Source: JAJUFS01 sp036381175 (GTDB lineage: Bacteria > Pseudomonadota > Gammaproteobacteria > Natronospirales > JAJUFS01). Taken from it: 64,000 nucleotides of DNA. The notes under the pieces are model-generated. The model searched no databases, was not told where the DNA came from, and saw only the letters and a list, made by a program, of their open reading frames with translations. The stretch's first letter is position 1; every line of letters starts with the position of its first letter. The DNA is taken from positions 62,001-126,000 of the forward strand of contig DASVDI010000018.1 in assembly GCA_036381175.1 (NCBI GenBank), given 5' to 3'. Positions 25,059-34,163 of the stretch are shown here, in pieces. The translations under genes were made by a program, and so were the position numbers.

Positions 25059-27503
25059 CTAGTGTGGTCGCGTCGGCGGCGGCGGCGTTTTTTCATCCGT
25101 GGACGCGTCTTGCGCCTTCACGTTCTCCGCAGGTATCTCGCTTTTCGCAGTGGTTCCCGACAAATGCTGGAGTGCGACTTCAAAAACGGAATCAATCCAT
25201 TTAACGGGACGAACGTCGAGTTCCTTGCGAATATCCGCCGGAATATCCTGCAGGTCCTTCTCGTTTTCTTCAGGGATGAGAACAACCTTGATGCCGCCGC
25301 GGTGCGCCGCCAGCAGTTTTTCCTTGAGACCGCCGATCGGCAGCACTTCACCGCGCAAGGTGATTTCGCCCGTCATGGCAACATCCGCGCGCACCGGAAT
25401 TCCCGTCAATGCAGAAACCAGCGCCGTGCACATGCCGATGCCGGCGCTCGGTCCGTCTTTCGGCGTCGCACCCTCGGGAACGTGGATGTGTACATCGATA
25501 TTCTGGTGAAAATCATCTTTGAAACCGAACGCCTTTGCGCGACTGCGCACCACGGTCATGGCGGCGTGAATCGATTCCTGCATGACGTCGCCAAGCTTGC
25601 CGGTATGAATCAGCTTGCCCTTGCCCGGCACGATGGCTGACTCGATCGTCAGCAGTTCGCCACCGACTTCCGTCCACGCCAGGCCCGTGACCTGTCCTAC
25701 CTGGTCCTTTTCTTCCGCGCGTCCGTAACGGAAACGACGCACGCCGAGATATTTATCCAGGTTTTCCGGCGTCACCTTCAGCGGACCGTCGCCCGGTTCC
25801 AGCAGAAGTTGCTTGACCACCTTGCGGCATATTTTTGCCATTTCGCGTTCAAGGCTGCGCACGCCGGCTTCGCGAGTGTAGTGACGCACGACAGTCCGGA
25901 CAGTGTCTTCGCCGATCTCGATCTCGGATGACTTCAGTCCGTTCGCCTTGACCTGTTTCGGAATCAGGTAACGCAAGGCGATGTTGATCTTCTCTTCTTC
26001 CGTGTAACCGGCAAGACGAATGACTTCCATGCGATCCAGCAGCGGCCCTGGAATGTTCATGGTGTTCGCCGTCGCAACGAACATCACGTCGGAAAGGTCG
26101 TAATCCACTTCCAGGTAATGATCGGAAAAGGTGCCGTTCTGTTCCGGGTCCAGCACTTCGAGCATGGCGGACGAGGGATCACCGCGGAAATCCATCGACA
26201 TCTTGTCGATTTCATCAAGCAGGAAGAGCGGATTCTTCACGCCGACCTTGCTCATGTTCTGGATGATCTTGCCCGGCATGGAGCCGATGTACGTGCGGCG
26301 ATGACCGCGAATTTCCGCTTCGTCGCGCACGCCGCCCAGCGACATGCGCACGAACTTCCGATTGGTCGCATGCGCGATGCTCTGGCCCAGCGAGGTCTTG
26401 CCAACGCCCGGCGGACCGACGAGACAGAGAATCGGGCCTTTCAGCTTGCGCACGCGCTGCTGCACGGCAAGGTATTCGACAATGCGTTCCTTGATTCGCT
26501 CAAGGCCATAGTGATCCGCTTCGAGCACTTCCTCGGCTTTTTTCAGGTCATGCCGGATGCGCGTGCGTTTTTTCCACGGCACGTTCACCAATGTTTCGAT
26601 GTAATTGCGCACGACCGTCGCTTCGGCAGACATCGGCGACATCAGCTTGAGCTTGTTGAGTTCCGAGCTGGCCTTGTCGGCAGCCTCTTTCGGCATGCCG
26701 GCGTTCTTGATCTTGTCTTCGAGATCCTCGATTTCGTTCGGCGTGTCTTCCAGCTCGCCCAGTTCCTTCTGAATGGCCTTCATCTGTTCGTTGAGGTAGT
26801 ACTCGCGCTGGCTCTTCTCCATCTGCTGCTTAACGCGGCCGCGAATGCGCTTCTCGATCTGCATGAGATCGATTTCACCTTCGATCAACGCCATCACGTG
26901 TTCGAGGCGTTCGCGCACGGATTCGAGTTCCAGCAGTTTCTGCTTTTCCTCGATCTTCAAGGTCATGTGCGCCGCAATCGTGTCGGCAAGGCGGCTCGGT
27001 GAATCGATGCCGGCCAGGCTGGTGAGAATTTCCGGCGGCACTTTCTTGTTGAGCTTCACGTACTGATCGAACAGCGACATCACCGAGCGCATCAGCACAT
27101 CGACTTCGCGTTCGTCGTAACCGGTGTCCTCGTTGATCATCTCGACATCGGCGACAAAGTGATCGCCGGATTTCAGCTTCGAAATGCGCGCGCGCTGTCC
27201 GCCCTCGACCAGCACCTTCACAGTACCGTCCGGCAGCTTCAACAACTGCAGCACGGTCGCCAGCACACCGACACGATGAAGGTCTTCGGCCGCGGGTTCA
27301 TCAACTTCGGCACGTTTCTGCGCGACCAGCACAATCTGCTTGCCGCCCTTCATCGCCTCGTCCAGCGCAAGGATCGATTTCTCCCGGCCTACGAACAGGG
27401 GAATGACCATGTGCGGGTAAACGACAACGTCGCGCAGCGGCAGCAGCGCGACGGTCTGGGGCTTGTCGGAAATCATTTCTCGGCTTTGATCTTCACTCGC
27501 CAC
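25059..27503 (-). CDS. lon: ATP-dependent protease Lon
   Basis: 814-residue cytoplasmic serine protease that degrades misfolded and regulatory proteins. It has the N-terminal LON substrate domain (about 15-210), a coiled-coil stretch, the AAA+ module with Walker A GPPGVGKTSLGQS and Walker B FLLDEIDKM, and the protease domain with the catalytic Ser in PKDGPSAGIG. The start is GTG 27503 behind GAGGAAG; an internal ATG nine codons later is the alternative. The C-terminal tail after about 785 is proline- and threonine-rich and longer than the usual domain end. It lies 94 nt downstream of clpX. Confidence 0.98.
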   Translation of the reverse strand: MASEDQSREMISDKPQTVALLPLRDVVVYPHMVIPLFVGREKSILALDEAMKGGKQIVLVAQKRAEVDEPAAEDLHRVGVLATVLQLLKLPDGTVKVLVEGGQRARISKLKSGDHFVADVEMINEDTGYDEREVDVLMRSVMSLFDQYVKLNKKVPPEILTSLAGIDSPSRLADTIAAHMTLKIEEKQKLLELESVRERLEHVMALIEGEIDLMQIEKRIRGRVKQQMEKSQREYYLNEQMKAIQKELGELEDTPNEIEDLEDKIKNAGMPKEAADKASSELNKLKLMSPMSAEATVVRNYIETLVNVPWKKRTRIRHDLKKAEEVLEADHYGLERIKERIVEYLAVQQRVRKLKGPILCLVGPPGVGKTSLGQSIAHATNRKFVRMSLGGVRDEAEIRGHRRTYIGSMPGKIIQNMSKVGVKNPLFLLDEIDKMSMDFRGDPSSAMLEVLDPEQNGTFSDHYLEVDYDLSDVMFVATANTMNIPGPLLDRMEVIRLAGYTEEEKINIALRYLIPKQVKANGLKSSEIEIGEDTVRTVVRHYTREAGVRSLEREMAKICRKVVKQLLLEPGDGPLKVTPENLDKYLGVRRFRYGRAEEKDQVGQVTGLAWTEVGGELLTIESAIVPGKGKLIHTGKLGDVMQESIHAAMTVVRSRAKAFGFKDDFHQNIDVHIHVPEGATPKDGPSAGIGMCTALVSALTGIPVRADVAMTGEITLRGEVLPIGGLKEKLLAAHRGGIKVVLIPEENEKDLQDIPADIRKELDVRPVKWIDSVFEVALQHLSGTTAKSEIPAENVKAQDASTDEKTPPPPTRPH

Positions 27504-27551
27504 GGGTCTTCCTCACGAAACTTTCCCGCGAACGCGGGTACAAGGCGCATG

Positions 27552-27592
27552 AAACGCCGGGAATGCCGCCGTTGAACCGGCGGCAGGCGTTT
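27552..27592 (-). terminator. Two-part hairpin between clpX and lon
   Basis: Inner stem TGCCGCCG/CGGCGGCA with a 6-nt loop and outer stem AAACGCC/GGCGTTT. On the minus strand it is followed by only TTTCATG, so it may attenuate rather than fully terminate clpX transcripts before lon. Confidence 0.45.
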
Positions 27593-27597
27593 TACGG

Positions 27598-28887
27598 TCA
27601 GTCGTCGGCGGCCGCCACCCGGGCGGTGTCGTCGTTGCTGTACATGATGTAGGGGCGTGTGTCGCCGTTGATGACGCCTTCGTCAACAACAACCTTTTCC
27701 ACGCTCTGCATGGACGGCATGTCGTACATCGTATCCAGCAGCACATGCTCGATTATGGTGCGCAAGCCGCGTGCTCCGGTCTTGCGATCCATGGCCTTGC
27801 GCGCGATGGCACGCAATCCGTCGTCACGAATGTCGAGATCGACGCCTTCCATGTCGAACAGCTTCCGGTACTGCTTGATGACCGCGTTCCTGGGCTCGAC
27901 GAGAATCTTGACCAGCGCTTCCTCGTCCAGTTCTTCGAGCGTCGCGACCACCGGCAGGCGGCCAACGAACTCGGGAATGAGACCGAACTTGATCAAATCT
28001 TCAGGCTCGCAATCAACGAGGATCTCGCCAACGTTGCGGCTCGCATCGCGCGATTTCACATCCGCAACGAAACCGATGCCGCCTTTCACGGACCGGTCGC
28101 GAATGATCTTCTCGAGACCCGCGAACGCGCCGCCGCAGATGAAAAGAATGTTGCGGGTATCGACCTGCAGGAACTCCTGCTGCGGATGCTTGCGACCGCC
28201 CTGCGGCGGCACCGAGGCGACCGTGCCCTCGATGAGTTTCAGCAGCGCCTGTTGCACGCCTTCGCCGGACACGTCGCGCGTGATCGACGGGTTGTCGGAC
28301 TTGCGCGAGATCTTGTCGATCTCGTCGATGTAGACAATGCCGGTCTGCGCCTTGTCGACGTCGTAATCGCACTTCTGCAACAGCTTCTGGATGATGTTCT
28401 CGACGTCTTCACCGACATAGCCCGCTTCGGTGAGCGTGGTCGCATCCGCAATCGTGAACGGCACATTGAGCAGGCGCGCGAGCGTTTCCGCCAGCAGCGT
28501 CTTGCCGGAACCGGTGGGACCGATCAGCAGGATGTTCGACTTGGAAAGCTCGACCTCGTCCTTGTCTTTCGACGCGCGCGTCTCGAGGCGCTTGTAGTGG
28601 TTGTACACCGCCACCGACAGCACTTTCTTTGCGCGTTCCTGGCCGATCACGTACTGATCGAGCACGGATTTGATTTCCTGCGGCTTCGGCAGCTTGCTGT
28701 GCGCGTGGTCGGCCTGCTCCGCCATCTCCTCGCGGATGATGTCGTTGCAGAGCTCGACGCATTCGTCGCACACGAACACGGACGGGCCGGCGATGAGCTT
28801 GCGCACTTCGTGCTGGCTCTTTCCACAGAAGGAGCAGTACAGCAGCTTGCCGCCGTCCTCGTTTCCGCCGCGTGTTTCGTCAGTCAT
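27598..28887 (-). CDS. clpX: ClpXP protease ATPase subunit ClpX
   Basis: 429-residue hexameric unfoldase that feeds substrates to ClpP. The N-terminal C4 zinc-binding domain is complete (CSFCGK and VCDECVELC). The AAA+ core has Walker A GPTGSGKTLLAETLA, Walker B YIDEIDKI, the pore loop GYVGEDVE, and the ClpP-docking IGF-type loop near KGGIGFVADV. Length and motifs match functional enzymes. It is downstream of clpP with a 112-nt gap, and both face the same way as tig and lon. Confidence 0.98.
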   Translation of the reverse strand: MTDETRGGNEDGGKLLYCSFCGKSQHEVRKLIAGPSVFVCDECVELCNDIIREEMAEQADHAHSKLPKPQEIKSVLDQYVIGQERAKKVLSVAVYNHYKRLETRASKDKDEVELSKSNILLIGPTGSGKTLLAETLARLLNVPFTIADATTLTEAGYVGEDVENIIQKLLQKCDYDVDKAQTGIVYIDEIDKISRKSDNPSITRDVSGEGVQQALLKLIEGTVASVPPQGGRKHPQQEFLQVDTRNILFICGGAFAGLEKIIRDRSVKGGIGFVADVKSRDASRNVGEILVDCEPEDLIKFGLIPEFVGRLPVVATLEELDEEALVKILVEPRNAVIKQYRKLFDMEGVDLDIRDDGLRAIARKAMDRKTGARGLRTIIEHVLLDTMYDMPSMQSVEKVVVDEGVINGDTRPYIMYSNDDTARVAAADD

Positions 28888-28999
28888 TTGTCACCTTGAA
28901 TTCGACCTGAGCGGGCGGGCTCAGGGCATGTATAACACGTTGCCTTGAAGGCGCAAAACCCGGGCAATTTGGTCAATTTTGCACCAGATCGCCCCCGCT

Positions 29000-29638
29000 T
29001 CACGCCTTGCCGGGCCCCTGGCGCTGCCGGAGGACCGAATCGATCAGGCCGTACTCGATGGATTCATCACCACCCATGAACTTGTCCCTGTCCGTATCCT
29101 TTTCAATCTGTTCGATCGGCTGGCCGGTGTGCTTGGCGAGAATTTCATTGAGCCGCGCCTTGGTCGCCAGCACTTCGCGGGCATGAATGTCGATATCCGA
29201 GGCCTGGCCCTGGAAGCCGGCAAGCGGCTGGTGGATCATCACGCGCGAGTGCGGCAGTGCATAACGCTTGCCTTTCTCGCCTGCTGCCAGCAGCACCGCG
29301 CCCATGCTCGCGGCCTGCCCCACGCAGATGGTGCTGACGTTGGGCTTGATGAACTGCATGGTGTCGTAAACCGCGAGACCCGCCGTCACCGAGCCGCCAG
29401 GTGAGTTGATATATAAATGAATGTCCTTGTCCGGATTCTCGGATTCAAGGAACAGGAGCTGCGCCACGATAAGGTTCGCCATGTGATCCTCGACCGTGCC
29501 CACGCAGAACACCACGCGATCCTTCAGCAGGCGCGAAAAGATGTCATAGGAACGCTCGCCGCGCGCAGTCTGCTCAACGACGATGGGCACCAGGTTCATG
29601 GCGCGTGCATCGAGGGCGCCGAAATTTCCGTGGCTCAT
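29000..29638 (-). CDS. clpP: ClpP serine protease subunit
   Basis: 212-residue proteolytic subunit forming the double-heptamer chamber. Catalytic Ser111 lies in GQAASMGAVLL, followed by the ALPHSRVMIHQPLAG segment with the catalytic His, and the Asp lies further downstream. A short N-terminal propeptide (about 12-14 residues before LVPIVVEQTARGERSYD) is expected to be removed. The start is ATG 29638. It lies 42 nt downstream of tig. Confidence 0.98.
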   Translation of the reverse strand: MSHGNFGALDARAMNLVPIVVEQTARGERSYDIFSRLLKDRVVFCVGTVEDHMANLIVAQLLFLESENPDKDIHLYINSPGGSVTAGLAVYDTMQFIKPNVSTICVGQAASMGAVLLAAGEKGKRYALPHSRVMIHQPLAGFQGQASDIDIHAREVLATKARLNEILAKHTGQPIEQIEKDTDRDKFMGGDESIEYGLIDSVLRQRQGPGKA

Positions 29639-29681
29639 GGTTTTACCTCTTTGACAATAATCTTTTTCAGGATCGCGGGAA

Positions 29682-30995
29682 TCACTGGCCCGAATTCTGG
29701 GCCGGGTTCATGATCTCGTCGAAGCTGGCCGCCTTTTCCTTGATGGTAGCCTTTTCGAGCAGCAAATCGACAGCCTGCTCTTCCAGCGCCATCGCTTCCA
29801 CTTGCCGCATGACTTGCGGGTTCTGCTGGTAGCTGCGAATGGCTTCGGCCGGATCAGGATAATTCGCCGCCGCGTCTTCAAGCAGCGCGCTTACCTTTTC
29901 CTTCGACGCCTTGAGTTCCCGGCTCTTGATGAACTCGCCCAGCAACAGGCCGAGCGCCACGCGCTTGCGGGCCGGTTCCTCGAACAGGTCACGCGGCAAC
30001 TGGTGCGGATCGGCCTTGTCGCCCATGCCCATCCGCTTGGCCATGTCGTGCTGCATGGTGTGGATTTCCTCGTCGACCAGCGCGTTCGGCAGGTCGATCT
30101 TGTTCGCCTCGACCAGCGCGTCCAGCAACCGTTCCTTGCCCTGCTTGCGCAGCGCGGCTTCCAGCTCGCGCTGCATGTGCGCACGCACATCCTCGCGCAA
30201 CTTCTCGATACCGCCCTCGGCAACACCGAACTGCTTGCAGAATTCTTCGTCCAGTTCCGGCAAGCGGAGTTCCTGGACCTCATGAACCTTCACAGTGAAT
30301 TTCACTTTCTGGCCCTTGAGATCGTCGGCGTGATAATCCTTCGGGAATTTCACATCGAAGGTCTTCTCGTCGCCTGCGGCAACGCCGGTCAGATTCTTTT
30401 CGAAATCCTCGACCATGCGGCCCTCGCCCAGCTCCACGGGCATCTTCTCGCCCTTGTTGCCGGGGAAATCCTCACCCTTGAGCTTGCCCTCGAAGTCGAT
30501 CATGACGCGATCGCCAAGCTTCGCTGCGCGTTCGGCGGTTTCCCAATCGCCGCGCTGCTTGCGCATCTTCTCGATCATCGCCTCGACATCGCGGTCGGCA
30601 ACTTCCGCCGTGGCACGTTCGATCTTCAGCCCTTCGGTTTTCTTCAGCGTCACCTCCGGATAGACCTCGAAGGTTGCCGTGTAGCGCAAACCCTCACCCG
30701 GCTCCATGCTGACCGGGTCGATCGCGGGCGTTCCCGCAGGACGCAATTTTTCCTGCTGCAAGGCTTCGCCGTAAGTCTGGCGCAGGAGGTCCTGCAGCAC
30801 ATCCTCGCGCGCTTGCGGGCCGTATTGCTGGCGAATCACGCTGAATGGCACCTTGCCAGGGCGAAAACCCTTGACCTTGGCAGTGCGCCCGAGGCGGCGC
30901 AGCCGGCCATCGACTTCGTTCTCGACCCGCTCGGCGGGAACATGCACCGTCATCTTGCGTTCCAGGCCCTTGGTGGCCTCGACGGAAACCTGCAT
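29682..30995 (-). CDS. tig: Trigger factor
   Basis: 437-residue ribosome-associated chaperone and prolyl isomerase. The N-terminal ribosome-binding domain contains the signature GFRPGKVPF, followed by the FKBP-type domain (GDRVMIDFEGKLKGEDFPG region) and the helical C-terminal chaperone domain. The start is ATG 30995, preceded by AGGAG; an upstream extension is not family-like. It heads tig-clpP-clpX-lon, the conserved quality-control block, just after tRNA-Leu. Confidence 0.97.
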   Translation of the reverse strand: MQVSVEATKGLERKMTVHVPAERVENEVDGRLRRLGRTAKVKGFRPGKVPFSVIRQQYGPQAREDVLQDLLRQTYGEALQQEKLRPAGTPAIDPVSMEPGEGLRYTATFEVYPEVTLKKTEGLKIERATAEVADRDVEAMIEKMRKQRGDWETAERAAKLGDRVMIDFEGKLKGEDFPGNKGEKMPVELGEGRMVEDFEKNLTGVAAGDEKTFDVKFPKDYHADDLKGQKVKFTVKVHEVQELRLPELDEEFCKQFGVAEGGIEKLREDVRAHMQRELEAALRKQGKERLLDALVEANKIDLPNALVDEEIHTMQHDMAKRMGMGDKADPHQLPRDLFEEPARKRVALGLLLGEFIKSRELKASKEKVSALLEDAAANYPDPAEAIRSYQQNPQVMRQVEAMALEEQAVDLLLEKATIKEKAASFDEIMNPAQNSGQ

Positions 30996-31055
30996 TGCAT
31001 CAACTCCTGAATTATTAATAATGCGCGGCGACACTGCCATGGAATGAAGCACTTA

Positions 31056-31140
31056 TGGTGCGAAAGGAGAGACTCGAACTCTCACCCCTTGCGGGACCGG
31101 GACCTAAACCCGGCGCGTCTACCAATTCCGCCACTTTCGC
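31056..31140 (-). tRNA. tRNA-Leu (anticodon TAG)
   Basis: An 85-nt class II tRNA with a long variable arm. Acceptor GCGAAAG/CTTTCGC, anticodon stem CCGGG/CCCGG around TTTAGGT (anticodon TAG), CCA encoded. It lies 60 nt upstream of tig. Confidence 0.96.
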
Positions 31141-31179
31141 TTCAAACCTGGCATGGACCAACGCCGCCGAAAACCGGAC

Positions 31180-31185
31180 ATTATA
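31180..31185 (-). promoter_or_regulatory. Perfect -10 element upstream of tRNA-Leu
   Basis: Minus-strand TATAAT preceded by CG and followed by a GC-containing discriminator, 40 nt ahead of tRNA-Leu. The hexamer at the 17-nt position (ACGGCT) is a poor -35, so strength is uncertain. It may drive tRNA-Leu and possibly tig. Confidence 0.45.
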
Positions 31186-31292
31186 CGGGAATTTCTCACG
31201 CCAGCCGTCAGGTGTGGCGTCTCGATTGTTGCGGGACGGGAGCATTTCGGGGTCGGAGAACCCGAAAAGAAACCCTTGATTTACAAGCACTT

Positions 31293-31333
31293 GAAAACAA
31301 AACGCCCGACGCAGACGATCTGCAAGCCGGGCG
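31293..31333 (-). terminator. Intrinsic terminator after the Pro-Arg-His-Lys tRNA operon
   Basis: On the minus strand CGCCCGGC...TTGCAGA folds back on TCTGCG...TCGGGCG with a 3-nt loop, then TTTTGTTTTC. It lies 5 nt after tRNA-Lys and separates it from tRNA-Leu. Confidence 0.82.
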
Positions 31334-31338
31334 GAGTG

Positions 31339-31414
<76 letters not shown>

Positions 31415-31446
31415 TTGAACCGTCACCGGCAGGGACCGGTGAAAAA

Positions 31447-31523
31447 TGGGGTGGACGATGGGGCTCGAACCCACGACAACCGGAATCACAATCCGGGGCT
31501 CTACCAACTGAGCTACGCCCACC
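31447..31523 (-). tRNA. tRNA-His (anticodon GTG)
   Basis: Anticodon stem CCGGA/TCCGG around TTGTGAT (anticodon GTG). The encoded extra G at 31523 (G-1) opposite discriminator C is the histidine identity pair, so the gene is 77 nt including CCA. Confidence 0.96.
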
Positions 31524-31559
31524 ACTGAAATCGTTGCGCGATTCTCGCGCATGGGGCAA

Positions 31560-31636
31560 TGGTGCGCCCGGCAGGAATCGAACCTGCAACCCCCGGCTTA
31601 GAAGGCCGGTGCTCTATCCGATTGAGCTACGGGCGC
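31560..31636 (-). tRNA. tRNA-Arg (anticodon TCT)
   Basis: Acceptor GCGCCCG/CGGGCGC, anticodon stem CCGGC/GCCGG around CTTCTAA (anticodon TCT), CCA encoded. It reads AGA and AGG. Confidence 0.97.
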
Positions 31637-31669
31637 AGTTCATCGCCGGGTCTCTTCCTGAGAAGGTAT

Positions 31670-31746
<77 letters not shown>

Positions 31747-31786
31747 CACACTTCGCGGCGGCCCGAAGCCCCGCGCAAGGCGGGGA

Positions 31787-31815
31787 ATAATACGGACGCC
31801 CACAAACCGCGTCAA
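31787..31815 (-). promoter_or_regulatory. Sigma70 promoter for the Pro-Arg-His-Lys tRNA operon
   Basis: TTGACG (31810-31815) and TATTAT (31787-31792) with a 17-nt spacer on the minus strand and a C-rich discriminator (TCCCCGCC). Confidence 0.8.
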
Positions 31816-31934
31816 CGCATTTTAGCAGACAAACATGCACGCTTCCCCCAAGCACGCGCCGCGCGAATTCTTGAGACACCCCTGAGCGCGTGCGACAATC
31901 CGCGCCTCCCCGCACCGCAACGGAACCGTCTTCC

Positions 31935-32795
31935 ATGAGCGCGAAACGCATCGATGGCAAATTGCTGGCGAAATCCATTCGCAATGACGTTCGCCAGGCC
32001 GTCGAAGCCCGCCGCAACGATGGCAAGCGCGTTCCCGGCCTCGCCGTTGTGCTCGTCGGCAGTGATGCCGCATCGCAGGTCTACGTGACGCACAAGCGCA
32101 ACGACTGCGAGGAAGTCGGCATTCGCTCCTTTGCCTATGACCTTCCGGCATCGACAGGCCAGGCCGAACTTCTCGCGCTCATCGACCGGCTGAACGACGA
32201 TGCGGCGGTCGACGGCATCCTGGTGCAACTGCCGTTGCCGAAGCAGATCGACAGCGTCGCGGTCATCGAACGCATCCGCACCGACAAGGACGTGGACGGA
32301 TTTCATCCCTACAACGTCGGCCGCCTGGCGCAACGCATTCCGAAGTTGCGTCCGTGCACGCCGCTCGGCGTGATTCGCCTGCTGGAATCCATCGGCGAAA
32401 CCTTCAAGGGCCGCAATGCGGTCGTCGTCGGCGCGTCCAACATCGTCGGTCGGCCGATGGCGCTGGAATTGCTGCTCGCGGGATCGACGGTGACCATCTG
32501 TCACCGCTTCACGTCCGATCTCGCCGATCACATTGCTCGCGCCGATATTGTTGTTGTCGGCGTCGGCAAGCCCGGGCTGGTGAAAGGCGAATGGATCAAG
32601 CCGAATGCTACCGTGATCGATGTCGGCATCAACCGCAATGCGGATGGCCGGCTGGTCGGTGACGTGGAATTCGATGCGGCGTGTGAACGTGCTGCGTGGA
32701 TCACGCCCGTTCCCGGCGGTGTCGGACCGATGACACGCGCGATGCTGCTGATGAACACGATGGATGCGGCGCGCGAACACGACGCCGCGGACTGA
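31935..32795 (+). CDS. folD: Methylenetetrahydrofolate dehydrogenase / methenyl-THF cyclohydrolase
   Basis: 286-residue bifunctional enzyme interconverting methylene-, methenyl- and 10-formyl-THF, supplying purine and formyl-Met synthesis. It has the Tyr/Lys active-site segment SQVYVTHKRNDCEEVGI, the DGILVQLPLP signature and the NAD(P)-binding GASNIVGRPMALELL loop. ATG 31935 begins the conserved sequence; an extension 15 codons upstream is not supported. Its stop abuts the stop of cysS with no base between them. Confidence 0.97.
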   Translation: MSAKRIDGKLLAKSIRNDVRQAVEARRNDGKRVPGLAVVLVGSDAASQVYVTHKRNDCEEVGIRSFAYDLPASTGQAELLALIDRLNDDAAVDGILVQLPLPKQIDSVAVIERIRTDKDVDGFHPYNVGRLAQRIPKLRPCTPLGVIRLLESIGETFKGRNAVVVGASNIVGRPMALELLLAGSTVTICHRFTSDLADHIARADIVVVGVGKPGLVKGEWIKPNATVIDVGINRNADGRLVGDVEFDAACERAAWITPVPGGVGPMTRAMLLMNTMDAAREHDAAD

Positions 32796-34163
32796 TTACT
32801 GTCGGCGCCAGGTTGTCCCGCCGGCGCCATCCTCAAGCACGATTCCTTCCGCCTGCAACTGATCGCGAATCCGATCGGCTTCCGCAAAATCCTTCGAGTT
32901 GCGTGCCGTGTTGCGCGCCTCGATCAGTTTCTCGATGTGCGCATCGTCATCCGACGCATCGCCACGCAACCAGGTTTCAGGATCCTGCTGCAGGATCCCG
33001 AGCACCCCACCCAGCCGGCGCAACTCACCACGCAACCCGGTCTTGTGGTTTTCGTCTTCGCTTGAATTGATGGCGGTTGCCAGTTCGTACAACACCGCCA
33101 TCGCCTGCGGCGTATTGAAATCATCATCCATGACTTCAAAAAACCGCTGCGTGAATTCGGTTTCGCGGCTTTCGCGAATTCCACCGCGCAATGCCAGGTA
33201 AAGACGTTCGACGCTTGCCTTCGCCTTGTCGAGATTCTCGTTCGAATAATTGAGCGGGCTGCGGTAATGGCTCGACAACAGGAATACGCGCAGCACTTCG
33301 GCGCGGTAATGTTTCAGCACATCGCGAATGGTGAAGAAATTGCCGAGCGACTTCGACATTTTTTCTTCATCGATATTCACGAAGCCGTTATGCATCCAGA
33401 CCTTCACGAATTTCGTGTCGTGCGCGCCGCAGGTCTGCGCAATCTCGTTCTCATGATGCGGAAACTTGAGATCCATGCCGCCGCCATGAATATCGAAGGT
33501 ATCGCCGAGGCATTTCCTGGACATCGCGGAGCACTCGATGTGCCAGCCTGGACGGCCTTTTCCCCAAGGCGAATCCCAGCTCGGCTCACCCGGCTTCGCC
33601 GCCTTCCAGAGCACGAAATCAAGCGGATCCTGCTTGGCTTCATCAACTTCCACGCGTGCGCCCGCACGCAGATCTTCCAGTCGTTTGCCGGAGAGCCGCC
33701 CGTAATCCGAAAATTCCGAGACGTCGTAATACACGTCGCCGTTCGCAGCCGGATACGCCTTGTTGTTCGCGATCAATCTCTCGATCATCGCGATCATTTC
33801 CGGCATGTAGCCGGTCGCGCGCGGTTCACGATCCGGCCGCAGGATTCCGAGCGCGTCGAAATCCTCGTGCATCGCGTCGATGAAACGTTGCGTGAGCGAA
33901 TCGATCGCTTCGTTGTTTTCTGCAGCCCGCCGGATGATCTTGTCATCGACATCCGTGATGTTGCGCACGTACTCCACGTCATAACCGCGCGCACGCAGGT
34001 AACGAACAACAAGATCAAACACCACGTAACAACGCGCATGACCGACGTGACAGAAGTCATAAACGGTCACACCGCAGACGTACATGCGCACCTTGCCCGC
34101 CTCCAGCGGCCGGAACACTTCTTTACGGCGCGTCAACGAATTATGGATTTTCAGTTCGCTCAT
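32796..34163 (-). CDS. cysS: Cysteinyl-tRNA synthetase
   Basis: 455-residue class I synthetase. The active-site zinc is held by the Cys of VCGVTVYDFCHVGHARCY plus later Cys/His (SAMSRKCLG, HHENEIAQ), HVGHAR is the HIGH motif and EEKMSKSLGNF is the KMSKS loop. It is complete and standard length. The ATG at 34163 overlaps the gltX2 stop as ATGA, so the two synthetases are translationally coupled. It is convergent with folD. Confidence 0.98.
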   Translation of the reverse strand: MSELKIHNSLTRRKEVFRPLEAGKVRMYVCGVTVYDFCHVGHARCYVVFDLVVRYLRARGYDVEYVRNITDVDDKIIRRAAENNEAIDSLTQRFIDAMHEDFDALGILRPDREPRATGYMPEMIAMIERLIANNKAYPAANGDVYYDVSEFSDYGRLSGKRLEDLRAGARVEVDEAKQDPLDFVLWKAAKPGEPSWDSPWGKGRPGWHIECSAMSRKCLGDTFDIHGGGMDLKFPHHENEIAQTCGAHDTKFVKVWMHNGFVNIDEEKMSKSLGNFFTIRDVLKHYRAEVLRVFLLSSHYRSPLNYSNENLDKAKASVERLYLALRGGIRESRETEFTQRFFEVMDDDFNTPQAMAVLYELATAINSSEDENHKTGLRGELRRLGGVLGILQQDPETWLRGDASDDDAHIEKLIEARNTARNSKDFAEADRIRDQLQAEGIVLEDGAGGTTWRRQ